Of a stretch of 64,000 bases of DNA, positions 1 through 8,855 are shown piece by piece. Source of the DNA: Gammaproteobacteria bacterium (GTDB taxonomy: Bacteria; Pseudomonadota; Gammaproteobacteria; Pseudomonadales; Pseudohongiellaceae); NCBI GenBank assembly GCA_021773355.1, contig JAJFKE010000047.1, positions 186,001 to 250,000 of the forward strand. Reading direction: 5' to 3'. Positions within the stretch are counted from its first letter, which is position 1. Each line of letters begins with the position of its first letter. The translations under genes were made by a program, and so were the position numbers. Below the pieces are notes generated by a model. The model worked only from the letters and a program-made list of their open reading frames with translations. It was not told the origin of the DNA and did not search any database.

Positions 1-747
1 ACTGCTGTTTCCCTTAAATCGAATGTCAGGCTTCTGCGAACTTAACGGCGGTGAAAGCTTCGCCCGCTTAACCACCACCCTCCTGCGCGCTAATTTTTGG
101 GCATGCAGCAACAAGTCTTCATCGTCTGTTTGATGACCGAGTAATTGCTGTAGTAGTGCCATATCTTTTTTTACCTTTGCACTTTTCCGACGTTCGGGAA
201 ACATAGGATCCAGATAAACCACATCGAATTGCTGCGCTTCAAATCCGAATTTCGTGAACTCACCATAATGTAACTGCATAGAGCTCAACACCGCAGCGGT
301 ACTCTCATCGTATTGATTGATCCTCGCCAGCCCGTCCTGCAATAGCGCATGCACGATCGGTGAACGCTCGAGGAGGGTGACTTTGCACCCAAGACTGGCA
401 AGTAGGAAAGCATCCTTACCCAGGCCCGCTGTGCCGTCTAAAACCGTTGGTATTAAAGGTCCCTTGATACCGATTGCCTTGACAATGTTCTGGCTCTTAA
501 TAGAACTTTTTACACGGTAATTGAGCTTTGGGTCGGAGAAATCGACTGACAACACAGCCGCTTGTTGCGAATCCATACTGTGCAGGCCTAATGTGGAATC
601 TTGATAGGCGAGGAAATAGTCGTATTCCAGTTCACTGTAATCGCCACTGGTTTGTGGAAATTCTATCAGAGGTAGGCCCAAGCTATCGGCAAGTAAACTC
701 GCTCTATGTGTTTGATCACACTCTGTCTGTGCAACAGCGATCTTCAC
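1..747 (-). CDS. rsmJ: 16S rRNA (guanine-1516-N2)-methyltransferase RsmJ, C-terminal end cut by window
   Basis: SAM-dependent methyltransferase that makes m2G1516 in 16S rRNA of the small subunit. I translated the minus strand by hand. The 249 codons visible are open to the window edge, close to the usual length of about 250, so little is missing. The SAM-binding motif reads LDGTAGLGKDAF and the family motif reads YLDPMFPERRKSAKVKKDM, both typical of RsmJ. The GTG start at 745-747 overlaps the TGA stop of uppP in a GTGA junction, which suggests translational coupling. That overlap, and the match to the family N-terminus, decided the start. Confidence is high. Confidence 0.93.
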   Translation of the reverse strand, partial: MKIAVAQTECDQTHRASLLADSLGLPLIEFPQTSGDYSELEYDYFLAYQDSTLGLHSMDSQQAAVLSVDFSDPKLNYRVKSSIKSQNIVKAIGIKGPLIPTVLDGTAGLGKDAFLLASLGCKVTLLERSPIVHALLQDGLARINQYDESTAAVLSSMQLHYGEFTKFGFEAQQFDVVYLDPMFPERRKSAKVKKDMALLQQLLGHQTDDEDLLLHAQKLARRRVVVKRAKLSPPLSSQKPDIRFKGNSS

Positions 748-1550
748 AGGGCAATTAATATCAGACCGATACCGAGCAACACTCGATAGATTACGAACGG
801 CAGGAAACCGATGCGTTGTATTAACTGAAGGAAAAAATGAATACAAGCATAGGCAACTCCAGCCGAGATCAGCACACTGTACAGTAACAACATCCAATTC
901 AGAGTCCCCGTGCCTTCTGCAAGCAACTCCAAACCTTTTAGCAGCCCGGTGGAACCGATAACAGGTATGGACAGCAAAAACGAAAACCGCGCAGCGGCGG
1001 CACGGTCCAGATTACAAAAAAGCGCTGCGGTCATGGTAATACCTGAACGAGATGTACCAGGAATTATCGCCAGCATTTGTGCAAAGCCAATAATGAGAGC
1101 GGTCTTCCAATCGATGTTGAACAGGGCTCGTTGCTTAGTTCCATTTCGGTCCGAGACCCATAACAATAAGCCAAATGCGATAGAGCTAAGGCCAATTACC
1201 AAAAGCGAACGGCCATATTGTTCAACGTAGCCGCCCAATAATAATCCAGCCAAGCCTGCAGGAATGGTGGCGACGATCAGCATCCAGGCCAATCTGGAAT
1301 CCCCTGAATTTCTTCTTTGTATCGTGCTTTCAAGTGCAGCTAGAGCTAGTCTTCGAAGGTCATGCCTAAAATAAAATACCACCGCCAGCAATGTCCCTAC
1401 ATGCACTGCAACATCGAAGGTCAAACCCTGATCGTTCCAGGAAAACAACAGCGACGGGAGAATTAAGTGCCCAGATGAAGAAATAGGCAGAAATTCTGTC
1501 GCTCCTTGCAAAACAGATAAGAAAGTTGCTTGGAAGAAATCTAAATTCAA
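744..1550 (-). CDS. uppP: Undecaprenyl-diphosphatase UppP (BacA)
   Basis: Inner-membrane enzyme that removes a phosphate from undecaprenyl pyrophosphate, recycling the lipid carrier for peptidoglycan and other envelope polymers. The 268 residues are very hydrophobic, with about eight membrane segments. Family motifs are present: QGATEFLPISSSGHL near residue 15-30 and PGTSRSGITMTAAL near residue 165-180. The start is TTG, with a GAGGA-like ribosome site just upstream. It is followed by rsmJ with a 4-base overlap. Length matches the family norm. Confidence 0.96.
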   Translation of the reverse strand: MNLDFFQATFLSVLQGATEFLPISSSGHLILPSLLFSWNDQGLTFDVAVHVGTLLAVVFYFRHDLRRLALAALESTIQRRNSGDSRLAWMLIVATIPAGLAGLLLGGYVEQYGRSLLVIGLSSIAFGLLLWVSDRNGTKQRALFNIDWKTALIIGFAQMLAIIPGTSRSGITMTAALFCNLDRAAAARFSFLLSIPVIGSTGLLKGLELLAEGTGTLNWMLLLYSVLISAGVAYACIHFFLQLIQRIGFLPFVIYRVLLGIGLILIAL

Positions 1551-1589
1551 CGCCTGTCCTCAGCCTCTAGTGCAGGAATGTGCTTGAGT

Positions 1590-2279
1590 CTAGCTGTAAT
1601 TCAACTGCTCTTTTACATAATTTGGTCTTAATTGTTCTGCAGTAACAGCCTCGCCTGCGTCAAACCTGAGTGTTGCCAATTGAACTATAATCTCGCTACT
1701 GATTATCGGGCTGATAATCTTGTCTGATACCCTGCAGCCTAGCCTTTTCTGAATATCAGATTGCCTAGTCCAGCCATTGCCGACCATATCCCATTGTTGC
1801 TCCAGCGTGTTCTCAGGCAATACCTGCAACAGCTCTGGCACTGCAACCTGTTCATTCCCCAGTAATTCGACACCCAGCTTCTCTGATTTCCGGTAGGCCG
1901 CGAAATACACCTCTCTCTCTCTTGCTTCCTCACACACCAGCACATAATTATTCTTCGATTGTTTGACAGTTGCCATCGCCGTTAAGGCTAGCGATGAAAG
2001 CGCTATCACCGGCTTGTCTTGAGTCATACTCAAGCCTTGGGCCACTGCCACTCCTATCCTCACTCCGGTAAAAGATCCTGGGCCCGCAACGACAGCTATT
2101 AAATCCAATTCCGCAAGACTACTTCCTGCCTGTGCAAGTAGTTCTGAAATCATCGGTAGAACACGTTGTGCGGATTGCCGCTTAGACTCACTAATTCGGT
2201 CTGTCAGTTTGCCGCTATGCATCAAGGCAACCGAACAATTGTCAGAAGATGTGTCAATGGTCAGAATATCAGTCATCAT
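1590..2279 (-). CDS. tsaB: tRNA N6-threonylcarbamoyladenosine complex subunit TsaB
   Basis: Scaffold subunit of the TsaB-TsaD-TsaE complex that makes t6A37 in tRNAs decoding ANN codons. The 229-residue protein starts with the ASKHA-type motif ILTIDTSSDNCSVAL and carries AGPGSFTGVRIGVAVAQGL near residue 70-88, both diagnostic for TsaB. Two adjacent ATG codons (2279 and 2276) could start it, and no strong ribosome site separates them. It lies 39 bases upstream of uppP on the same strand, so the two may be co-transcribed. In Pseudomonas tsaB lies beside adk; here the algP-like gene separates them. Confidence 0.95.
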   Translation of the reverse strand: MMTDILTIDTSSDNCSVALMHSGKLTDRISESKRQSAQRVLPMISELLAQAGSSLAELDLIAVVAGPGSFTGVRIGVAVAQGLSMTQDKPVIALSSLALTAMATVKQSKNNYVLVCEEAREREVYFAAYRKSEKLGVELLGNEQVAVPELLQVLPENTLEQQWDMVGNGWTRQSDIQKRLGCRVSDKIISPIISSEIIVQLATLRFDAGEAVTAEQLRPNYVKEQLNYS

Positions 2280-2333
2280 TTAGCACGGAGCAGAGAAACG
2301 GCCGATCTGGTAGAAGCCAGTGCTGTAATGAAA

Positions 2334-2368
2334 AAATCCCCGTTGATGCAATTCAACAGGGATTTTTG
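2334..2368 (-). terminator. Rho-independent terminator between the algP-like gene and tsaB
   Basis: An imperfect hairpin runs AAAAATCCC...TTGA, short loop, TCAA...GGGATTTTT. Read on the minus strand it ends in a run of six T, fitting a terminator for the algP-like gene. The opposite strand also ends in five T, so it could work both ways. tsaB begins only 55 bases beyond it on the same strand. Confidence 0.7.
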
Positions 2369-2384
2369 AGAAAGGTTTGAGTAG

Positions 2385-2424
2385 ACACCCACCGACTGCG
2401 AGCGGACACGCAGTCGGTGGGTGT
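2385..2424. repeat. Perfect 16-bp inverted repeat downstream of the algP-like gene
   Basis: The arms ACACCCACCGACTGCG and CGCAGTCGGTGGGTGT are exact complements around an 8-base loop. There is no T run on either side. It sits between the stop of the algP-like gene and the A/T-flanked terminator at 2334-2368. It could be an RNA 3'-end stabiliser, the first part of a two-hairpin terminator, or a protein site. Confidence 0.75.
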
Positions 2425-2457
2425 TCTGGCTAAAGTCACTCAATCCAGCTTGCAGTC

Positions 2458-4062
2458 CTATTTCTTCTTTCGGGCTGCTTTCTTGCGCGCTGGCGCTTTC
2501 TTCTTAGCTGCCTTCTTCTTAACTGCTTTGCGTTTTACCGCCTTTTTCTTAGCCGGTTTACGCTTCGCAGCCTTTTTCTTGGCAGCTTTCTTACGTGCAG
2601 GCGCCTTCTTCTTAGCGACCTTTTTCTTCGCTACCTTACGCTTGACCTTCTTGGCTGCTTTCTTCTTAGCGACCTTCTTCTTGGCTACTTTTTTCTTAGC
2701 AGCCTTTTTCTTGGCAACCTTCTTCTTCGCCACCTTCTTTTTGGCTGCTTTCTTCTTAGCAGGCGCCTTACGCTTAGCTACTTTGCGCTTAACAGCCTTC
2801 TTAGCGGCCGAACGACGCTTAACAGCTTTCTTCTTCGCCTTTTTCTTCACGGCTTTCTTACGAGCTGGCGCTTTCTTCTTGGCTGCTTTCTTCTTCGCTG
2901 CCTTTTTACGAGCTGGCGCCTTCTTCTTAGCTACCTTCTTACGCGCTGGCGCCTTCTTCTTAGCGGCCTTTTTCTTCGCGACTTTCTTCTTCGCTACCTT
3001 CTTTTTAGCCTTTTTCTTTACGACCTTCTTTTTAGCGGCCTTCTTCTTTGCCGCTTTTTTCTTGGCAGGCGCCTTGCGCTTGGCTACTTTGCGTTTTACC
3101 GCTTTTTTCGCTGCTGCTCTGCGCTTTACCGCCTTCTTCTTCGCTACTTTCTTCTTAACGACCTTCTTCTTGGCCTTTTTCTTTACAGCCTTCTTCTTGG
3201 CTACTTTCTTCTTGGCCGTCTTCTTCTTAGCAGCTGGCTTACGCTTTACTGCCTTTTTCTTGGCTACTTTCTTCTTAGCGACCTTCTTCTTAGCCTTTTT
3301 CTTAACAACCTTCTTCTTGGCTACTTTCTTCTTAGCGACCTTCTTTTTGGCCGCTTTCTTCTTCGCAGCTGGCTTACGCTTCGCAACTTTCTTAGGAGAG
3401 GCTTTCTTAGCTGCCGAGCGTCTCTTTACTGCTTTCTTCTTAACTACTTTCTTTTTCTTCTTTACAGCAACCTTTTTCTTAGCTGGCTTCTTCTTGCCGG
3501 CTTTACGCGCTGCAGCTTTAGCCTTGGCAGCAGCTTTCTTGGCCGCAGCCTTTTCCTTTTTAGCAGCCCTGGCAGCTGCCTTTCTAGCTGCTGCAGCATC
3601 TTTGCGAGCCTGCTTCGCAGCTTTCGCTGCTTTTTCCTTGGCTTGCTTGGCTTTATACTTAGCTGCGAATGCTTTTACTGCCTTAATAAGATCTGCTTCG
3701 GCCTTAGCTGATGCAGCGGCTTTAGCTGCAGCTGCCTTTGCTGCGGACTCTGCAGCCCTGGCTCTAGCTTTCGCCGTTCTAATCTTGGCGTTCGTTGCAG
3801 CAACTGCGGCAGACGCTTTCTTCACTGCGCCTTGTGCTGTCTTTGCAGCTTTCCTACTTGCTGCTGTTTTCGCTCTAACTGCAGCTTTCTTTGCAGCTAC
3901 GGCTTTCTTTCTAGCGGCTGCAACTTTCTTTGCTGCCGCTTTCGCTGCTTTTTCAAGTTTTGCTACTGCGGCATTTGCTTTAGACAAAGCCGGGCTGCTA
4001 ACTTTCTTAGCTGCTGACTTTCTCTTAGCAGGTTTTCTCTTTTTTGCCTTAACTTTAGCCAT
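2458..4062 (-). CDS. Histone H1-like, lysine/alanine-rich DNA-binding protein (AlgP/AlgR3-like)
   Basis: The 534-residue protein is almost entirely Lys, Ala, Val, Arg and Pro. Residues 1 to about 200 are alanine-rich and probably helical, with spaced lysines. From about residue 200 to the end there are dozens of short units such as KKAAKKKVAKKK, with scattered APARKK and AVKRR variants. This is the composition of eukaryotic H1 tails and of Pseudomonas AlgP, proteins known or proposed to bind DNA non-specifically. The likely role is nucleoid packing or effects on transcription; that is inference. An AGGAG site lies just before the ATG. The opposite strand is also open over the whole length, an artefact of lysine-codon repeats. 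Copy number of such repeats often varies between strains. Confidence 0.85.
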   Translation of the reverse strand: MAKVKAKKRKPAKRKSAAKKVSSPALSKANAAVAKLEKAAKAAAKKVAAARKKAVAAKKAAVRAKTAASRKAAKTAQGAVKKASAAVAATNAKIRTAKARARAAESAAKAAAAKAAASAKAEADLIKAVKAFAAKYKAKQAKEKAAKAAKQARKDAAAARKAAARAAKKEKAAAKKAAAKAKAAARKAGKKKPAKKKVAVKKKKKVVKKKAVKRRSAAKKASPKKVAKRKPAAKKKAAKKKVAKKKVAKKKVVKKKAKKKVAKKKVAKKKAVKRKPAAKKKTAKKKVAKKKAVKKKAKKKVVKKKVAKKKAVKRRAAAKKAVKRKVAKRKAPAKKKAAKKKAAKKKVVKKKAKKKVAKKKVAKKKAAKKKAPARKKVAKKKAPARKKAAKKKAAKKKAPARKKAVKKKAKKKAVKRRSAAKKAVKRKVAKRKAPAKKKAAKKKVAKKKVAKKKAAKKKVAKKKVAKKKAAKKVKRKVAKKKVAKKKAPARKKAAKKKAAKRKPAKKKAVKRKAVKKKAAKKKAPARKKAARKKK

Positions 4063-4645
4063 ACTCGTTTCTCTCCTAGGTTATGAATCGTGCCCGCTTA
4101 AGTTTAACAATCGTACCCACTGCTCGCCGGCAACATATCACATAAATAATCTGGCTTACAGTAATCTTGTTGCAAATAAACTGTTAGTTAAATAATTTTT
4201 TAAACAGTCCATGCATAATACCCACTTCTACATGGCATCAACCTCTATTTCGCTTGCTGAATAGAAAACTTTAAGAAAACATGAATAATTTTTAACCAAT
4301 TGCATGATTTAAATTGCTGCACTAACGGCAATATGTTTGCCAACTTTCTTTACGCGACTTCATAACAGCGCCTAATTGACTAAACTTTGATCAATATGAA
4401 TGTTTTTGACTGAAAATTTATTGTTTTAAGCCCGTATGTCCTTCCCAAACAATATCAATACTCCATATAGCTAATTAGAATTGCATCAAAACCGACACAC
4501 AAAATACTTTGTACTATGCCGGTGTAACTGTGAAGTAGTTAACAAGAATAGAAAAATATTAATAAGTGAGGCTAACTAGAGAAACCGCTGTGAGTATTTT
4601 CGTTACAAGAAATCGGTCATTTGCAAAAATACTAACTTCAAAAGC
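4063..4645. other. Long AT-rich intergenic region upstream of the algP-like gene
   Basis: About 580 bases without a convincing gene on either strand. It is clearly richer in A and T than its neighbours and must hold the promoter of the algP-like gene, which reads away on the minus strand. I could not single out a -35/-10 pair with confidence. There is no tRNA, riboswitch or insertion sequence that I recognise. Confidence 0.6.
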
Positions 4646-4646
4646 A

Positions 4647-4674
4647 AAAAACCCAGGCCTAAGCCTGGGTTTTT
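4647..4674 (-). terminator. Rho-independent terminator of adk
   Basis: A 12-bp perfect stem, AAAAACCCAGGC pairing with GCCTGGGTTTTT, around the loop CTAA. On the minus strand it is followed by a T run and lies 18 bases past the adk stop codon. Confidence 0.9.
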
Positions 4675-4691
4675 ATCGGAATGACTTGCTA

Positions 4692-5339
4692 TCAAGCCAA
4701 AGACGAAAGAATTTGATCCTTTATTGAATCAACACTTGCTACGCCGTCGACCTTAATCACTTTTACAGCTTGGCCTTGTTCTTCCAATCTCTGATAAAAC
4801 TTTACCAAGGGTTCAGTCTGCTCGTGATAGACTTCCAGCCGCGTACGAATGGTATCTTCCTGATCATCTTCCCTCTGAATAAGATCTTCCCCGGTTTCAT
4901 CGTCTTTACCTGCTATCGCCGGAGGATTGAAGTCGATATGGTAAACCCGACCTGAACCGGGATGCACTCGTCTACCCCCCAGCCGTTTAACTATCTCATC
5001 GTCAGCAACATCTATCTCTAAAACGATATCTATTGGAACAGCGGCCTCAACCATCGCTTCTGCCTGAGGAATTGTGCGTGGAAAACCATCGAACAAAAAA
5101 CCTGACTCACAGTCGTCTTCTTTAATGCGTTCCTTTACCAAAGCTATGATGATTTCATCGGTAACCAAACCACCAGATGCCATAACCTGTTCTACTTGCA
5201 GGCCTAATGCTGTCTTCGCTTTTACGGCAGCTCTTAACATATCACCTGTAGATATTTGTGGGATGTTAAACTGTCCACAGATAAATTGCGCCTGTGTGCC
5301 TTTACCCGCGCCAGGCGCCCCTAACAAAATAACTCTCAT
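4692..5339 (-). CDS. adk: Adenylate kinase
   Basis: Cytoplasmic enzyme that interconverts ATP + AMP and 2 ADP. The P-loop is [10 protein letters not shown] at residues 7-16. The AMP-binding segment has [10 protein letters not shown] and [11 protein letters not shown]. The long-form LID is present ([19 protein letters not shown]). It has 215 residues, standard for the family. An upstream in-frame TTG would add two residues, but the ATG at 5337-5339 has GGGAG at good spacing and gives the normal [10 protein letters not shown] start. It stands alone, ending in a strong terminator. Confidence 0.97.
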   Translation of the reverse strand: MRVILLGAPGAGKGTQAQFICGQFNIPQISTGDMLRAAVKAKTALGLQVEQVMASGGLVTDEIIIALVKERIKEDDCESGFLFDGFPRTIPQAEAMVEAAVPIDIVLEIDVADDEIVKRLGGRRVHPGSGRVYHIDFNPPAIAGKDDETGEDLIQREDDQEDTIRTRLEVYHEQTEPLVKFYQRLEEQGQAVKVIKVDGVASVDSIKDQILSSLA

Positions 5340-5423
5340 TTCCAACTCCCGTTTCCTAACTGTTAAAGTCTGATGGTGCTTAACCCCGCCTTTGCGGCAG
5401 TTTTTTCTATTTTTTGCTTACCC

Positions 5424-6257
5424 TTACAAGCCATGGGCTTTGGCTTGATTCCAAAGCGTATCCAGCTCTTGTAAATTAGCATCTTGTAAGGCTTTGCCCT
5501 GAGAGTAAAGTGCAGATTCAATCCACTTGAAACGATTTTCGAAGCGACGATTTGCCGATCGCAGCGCAACTTCCGGTTCAACATTACTGTGCCTGGCCAG
5601 ATTGACAGTGGCAAACAACACATCCCCTAACTCATCGCTGATTTTCTCAACATCGCCAAGAGCCAGGGCCTCTTCAAATTCTAGTATTTCTTCCTTCAAT
5701 TTATCCAGTACCGGGCTAATCTCTGCCCAATCGAAACCCAGCTGTGCCGCCCTTTTTTGCAGCTTACGTGCCCGCTCAATAGCGGGCAATGCCCTTGGCA
5801 CATCATCTAGCAAACTGACAGCTTCCAAATTCGCTTTTTTACCAGCTCTTGAGCTTTTTTCTTCACGTTCTGCTTCCTTAATAGCTTCCCAATTCACAAC
5901 TACTTGCTCAGCACTTATCTCTTGCTCTACGCCAAACTGACCTATATCTCCATTTGGAAATACATGGGGATGACGACGAACTAATTTGTTGCTAATCGCT
6001 GTCGCTATATCCTGGAAGTCGAAAGCGCCGTGCTCGCTAGCTATTTGTGCATAAAAAATTACCTGAAACAACAAATCCCCTAGCTCATCTTCCAACTCCA
6101 CCAGATCATTGTTCTCGATTGCATCTGCAACTTCATACACTTCTTCTAATGTATAGGGTAGTAATGAACTAATGGTTTGCTCTAAATCCCAGGGACAGCC
6201 ATGCTTCTTGTCACGCAGCATGGTCATAATGGCAATTAGTTTTTCTATCGCTGACAT
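5424..6257 (-). CDS. mazG: Nucleoside triphosphate pyrophosphohydrolase MazG
   Basis: Hydrolyses NTPs or dNTPs to NMP and pyrophosphate, a house-cleaning enzyme; E. coli MazG also influences ppGpp level. Two MazG domains are visible. The first has GCPWDLEQT and TLEEVYEVADAIE; the second, near residue 160-230, has EEILEFEEAL and ELGDVLFATVNLARH. The start chosen is ATG 6255-6257 because MSAIEKLIAIM aligns with the family N-terminus; an upstream GTG at 6290 would add 11 residues. Pseudomonas has relA between rlmD and mazG, but here only 66 bases separate them. Confidence 0.95.
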   Translation of the reverse strand: MSAIEKLIAIMTMLRDKKHGCPWDLEQTISSLLPYTLEEVYEVADAIENNDLVELEDELGDLLFQVIFYAQIASEHGAFDFQDIATAISNKLVRRHPHVFPNGDIGQFGVEQEISAEQVVVNWEAIKEAEREEKSSRAGKKANLEAVSLLDDVPRALPAIERARKLQKRAAQLGFDWAEISPVLDKLKEEILEFEEALALGDVEKISDELGDVLFATVNLARHSNVEPEVALRSANRRFENRFKWIESALYSQGKALQDANLQELDTLWNQAKAHGL

Positions 6258-6323
6258 GACTTCTCGCTTGTTAGCTGCCTCTTTACTCACCGATGCTCAT
6301 CCTGTGGCGTTAATCCGCCTTTA

Positions 6324-7727
6324 CTAGCCCTTTTTCCCTAGCTGGAACACAGCCATCGACTCCACGTGCGTTGTGTGTGGAAACATATCCATAACACCAG
6401 TTGCCCGCAACTTGTATCCCGCTTTTATCAACTCGGCGGAGTCTCTGGCCAGAGTCGCTGGGTTGCAGGAAATATAGACGATCTTCTCTGCTTGCAACTT
6501 CGCAATTTCTGCGATTATTTCTATTGCACCGGAACGAGGAGGATCTAACAGTATCTTGTTGTATTTTAGCTGAGACCATTCCTTTGCGTGTATGCTTTGA
6601 AACAGGTCCGCAGCATAGAACTGGACATTAGCTATCCTATTTAGCGTGGCGTTCTCAAAACCGCGAGCCACCATTTCCTCACTACCTTCGACGCCAACCA
6701 CCTGCCTCACTTGACGAGCAATAGCTAGAGTAAAATTACCCAGGCCGCAGAATAGGTCTAATACGGTATCTTCTTTTTCTAACTCTAAAAGCTCTAGCGC
6801 GCGCGAGATGATCTTGCGATTAATACCGGCATTGACCTGCGTGAAATCCATAGGATGAAAGTTTAGTTGCAAATCGAACTCAGGCAGGAAGTATTGCAGA
6901 CGCTCTGCGGTATCTGCGGGAAATATTTTATGTACAGAAGCATTGCCAGCGGGCTGTAAGTACAGATCAATCTCATGTTTCTGCGCAAACCCGAGCAGAG
7001 CGGTGTTATCCGATTCGGTAAAGGGCTGCAAGTGACGGAACACGAGTGCAACCCGATGCTGATAGGCCTGGGCTAATTGAGTTTTCTCATGCTTGGACTG
7101 ATCCAACACCTCACCAACCGCCACTTCAATCTGCGGCACACTATGACTACTGCGCAACTCGGTAATCAGCACCCGCAGTGGCTGTATTAACTCGGCCACT
7201 TCCTTAACAAGAACTTTGCAGTCGCTCATGTCGGTGATGAAGCTACTGTATTTTTCCCTAAATCCTACCAGGGCTCCGCCCTTCTTGTTAACTACGCGAA
7301 TTGCCAGTCTAGCCTTGCGCCGATAGTGCTCGGTGGCGTCTTGTAACTTTGGCAGAATCTCAAGATTGTCCAACTCTAAACCGGTTGCATGCCGCAATTG
7401 CTCTAATAACACCGACTGTTTGAATTCTATTTGCCCATTAACATCCATGTGTTGAAGCGAACAACCTCCGCATAAACCTGCATAGCCGCAGGGAGGTGTT
7501 ACACGAAGAGGGGATGGTGAAAGTACGGTGGCTGTCTTCAGTTCGTCGAATCGACCACGTCGTCGCACATAAGAGGCTGAGACTTGCTCGTCGGCCAGCG
7601 CTCCATCGACGAAGGCTACCTTACCTTCAATATGAGCTACACCTCGTCCCTCGTGACTCAGGGAAGTTATATCCAGGATTACCGGCTCGCTGGGTAGCCT
7701 GCCGCGTCCTTGTCTGCGTCTGCTCAT
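6324..7727 (-). CDS. rlmD: 23S rRNA (uracil-1939-C5)-methyltransferase RlmD
   Basis: Makes m5U1939 in 23S rRNA using SAM. An N-terminal TRAM domain spans about residues 10-65. The iron-sulphur cysteines lie in PPCGYAGLCGGCSLQ, with a further Cys in DCKVLV. A class I methyltransferase fold contains VLDLFCGLGNFTLAIA, the DPPRSG motif and the catalytic cysteine in YISCNPATLARD near the C-terminus. At 467 residues it is slightly longer than E. coli RlmD. Lies between cysM and mazG, as in Pseudomonas but without relA. Confidence 0.96.
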   Translation of the reverse strand: MSRRRQGRGRLPSEPVILDITSLSHEGRGVAHIEGKVAFVDGALADEQVSASYVRRRGRFDELKTATVLSPSPLRVTPPCGYAGLCGGCSLQHMDVNGQIEFKQSVLLEQLRHATGLELDNLEILPKLQDATEHYRRKARLAIRVVNKKGGALVGFREKYSSFITDMSDCKVLVKEVAELIQPLRVLITELRSSHSVPQIEVAVGEVLDQSKHEKTQLAQAYQHRVALVFRHLQPFTESDNTALLGFAQKHEIDLYLQPAGNASVHKIFPADTAERLQYFLPEFDLQLNFHPMDFTQVNAGINRKIISRALELLELEKEDTVLDLFCGLGNFTLAIARQVRQVVGVEGSEEMVARGFENATLNRIANVQFYAADLFQSIHAKEWSQLKYNKILLDPPRSGAIEIIAEIAKLQAEKIVYISCNPATLARDSAELIKAGYKLRATGVMDMFPHTTHVESMAVFQLGKKG

Positions 7728-7834
7728 ATAGATTACTACTTGAGGTGCAAAATGTTGCTGCGGGGCTTACCGAAGCAGAGAATTACATTAGCTGCCATCT
7801 GCGGCTGTGTAGCGTGTATCAAAATCTTCAACAA

Positions 7835-8722
7835 TTATTCGAATACACCCGTGGAAAGATAACGATCGCCGCGATCACAAATTATTGCCACTATAGTCGC
7901 ATTGCTTATTTCTCGCGATAATTGTAACGCCGCGTAAATAGCCCCACCGGAAGAAACCCCGCAGAAAATGCCTTCTTGCTTGGCAAGTTCTTTCATCGTG
8001 TGCTCCGCATCGCTTTGATCAACGTCGATGATGCGGTCCACACGCTTACTATCAAAAATCGCTGGCAAATATTCTGTAGGCCAACGCCTAATGCCGGGTA
8101 TGCGTGAACCTTCTTTGGGCTGCAGGCCGATAATTTCGATCTCTGAATTCTGTTCTTTAAGAAAACGCGAAACCCCCATAATCGTACCGGTAGTTCCCAT
8201 GGAACTAACGAAATGAGTAATTTCACCCTTGGTGTCACGCCAAATTTCGGGGCCAGTCTGAACATAGTGTGCGTTCGGATTGTCCTGATTAGCAAATTGA
8301 TCCAGCACCTTGCCCTTACCCTGATCCTGCATTCGCTGGGCCAGATCCCGCGCTCCCTCCATTCCTTCTTGTTCAGACACCGTAACTAGCTCGGCACCGT
8401 AGGCTGACATCGATGCCTTACGCTCGCTGCTCATGTTATCTGGCATGATCAGAATTAACTTATAGCCCATCACAGCGGCGACCATCGCCAGCGCTATGCC
8501 TGTGTTACCGCTGGTAGCTTCTATTAACACATCACCTGCTTTTATGTCTCCTCGAAGTTCTGCCTGTTGGATCATGCTGAGGGCCGGTCTATCTTTAACA
8601 GAGCCAGCGGGATTGTTACCTTCGAGTTTAGCCAAAATGGTATTCGTGGTTTCACCGGGCATGCGCTGCAATTTCACCAGTGGTGTGTTACCAATTTGAG
8701 ATTGAATAGTTTGATAGGACAT
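7835..8722 (-). CDS. cysM: Cysteine synthase B (O-acetylserine sulfhydrylase)
   Basis: PLP enzyme that makes cysteine from O-acetylserine and sulfide, or S-sulfocysteine from thiosulfate. The PLP lysine lies in NNPAGSVKDRPAL. The substrate-binding loop is EATSGNTGIALAM, of the CysM rather than CysK type. The phosphate-binding loop is MGTTGTIMG. It has 295 residues from the ATG at 8720-8722, which gives the family start MSYQTIQSQIGNTPLVKL. An upstream TTG would add six residues. No clear Shine-Dalgarno sequence is visible for either start. Downstream of recO, which in Pseudomonas is followed by pdxJ instead. Confidence 0.95.
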   Translation of the reverse strand: MSYQTIQSQIGNTPLVKLQRMPGETTNTILAKLEGNNPAGSVKDRPALSMIQQAELRGDIKAGDVLIEATSGNTGIALAMVAAVMGYKLILIMPDNMSSERKASMSAYGAELVTVSEQEGMEGARDLAQRMQDQGKGKVLDQFANQDNPNAHYVQTGPEIWRDTKGEITHFVSSMGTTGTIMGVSRFLKEQNSEIEIIGLQPKEGSRIPGIRRWPTEYLPAIFDSKRVDRIIDVDQSDAEHTMKELAKQEGIFCGVSSGGAIYAALQLSREISNATIVAIICDRGDRYLSTGVFE

Positions 8723-8855
8723 GGGAAAAAGGCTGATCAACAGAACGGTTAAGGTGGCGGAAAGCGCAAAATTCTACACGGAAACAGCAGCGGGCGAAAG
8801 CAGCCCAGAGCTTGGCCTTATAGCGGCTAAACCAGAATCGTTGAACCAGGGGGTT

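Noticed and set aside
2417-4195. Plus-strand open frame of about 590 codons rich in Phe, Leu and Ala
   Set aside because: It is the exact antisense of the lysine/alanine-rich AlgP-like gene; complement of AAG/AAA codons gives Phe/Leu. No ribosome site and no family resemblance.
7496-7921. 141-codon plus-strand open frame across the rlmD-cysM gap
   Set aside because: Mostly antisense to rlmD and cysM, composition rich in Arg and unlike neighbours, no ribosome site.
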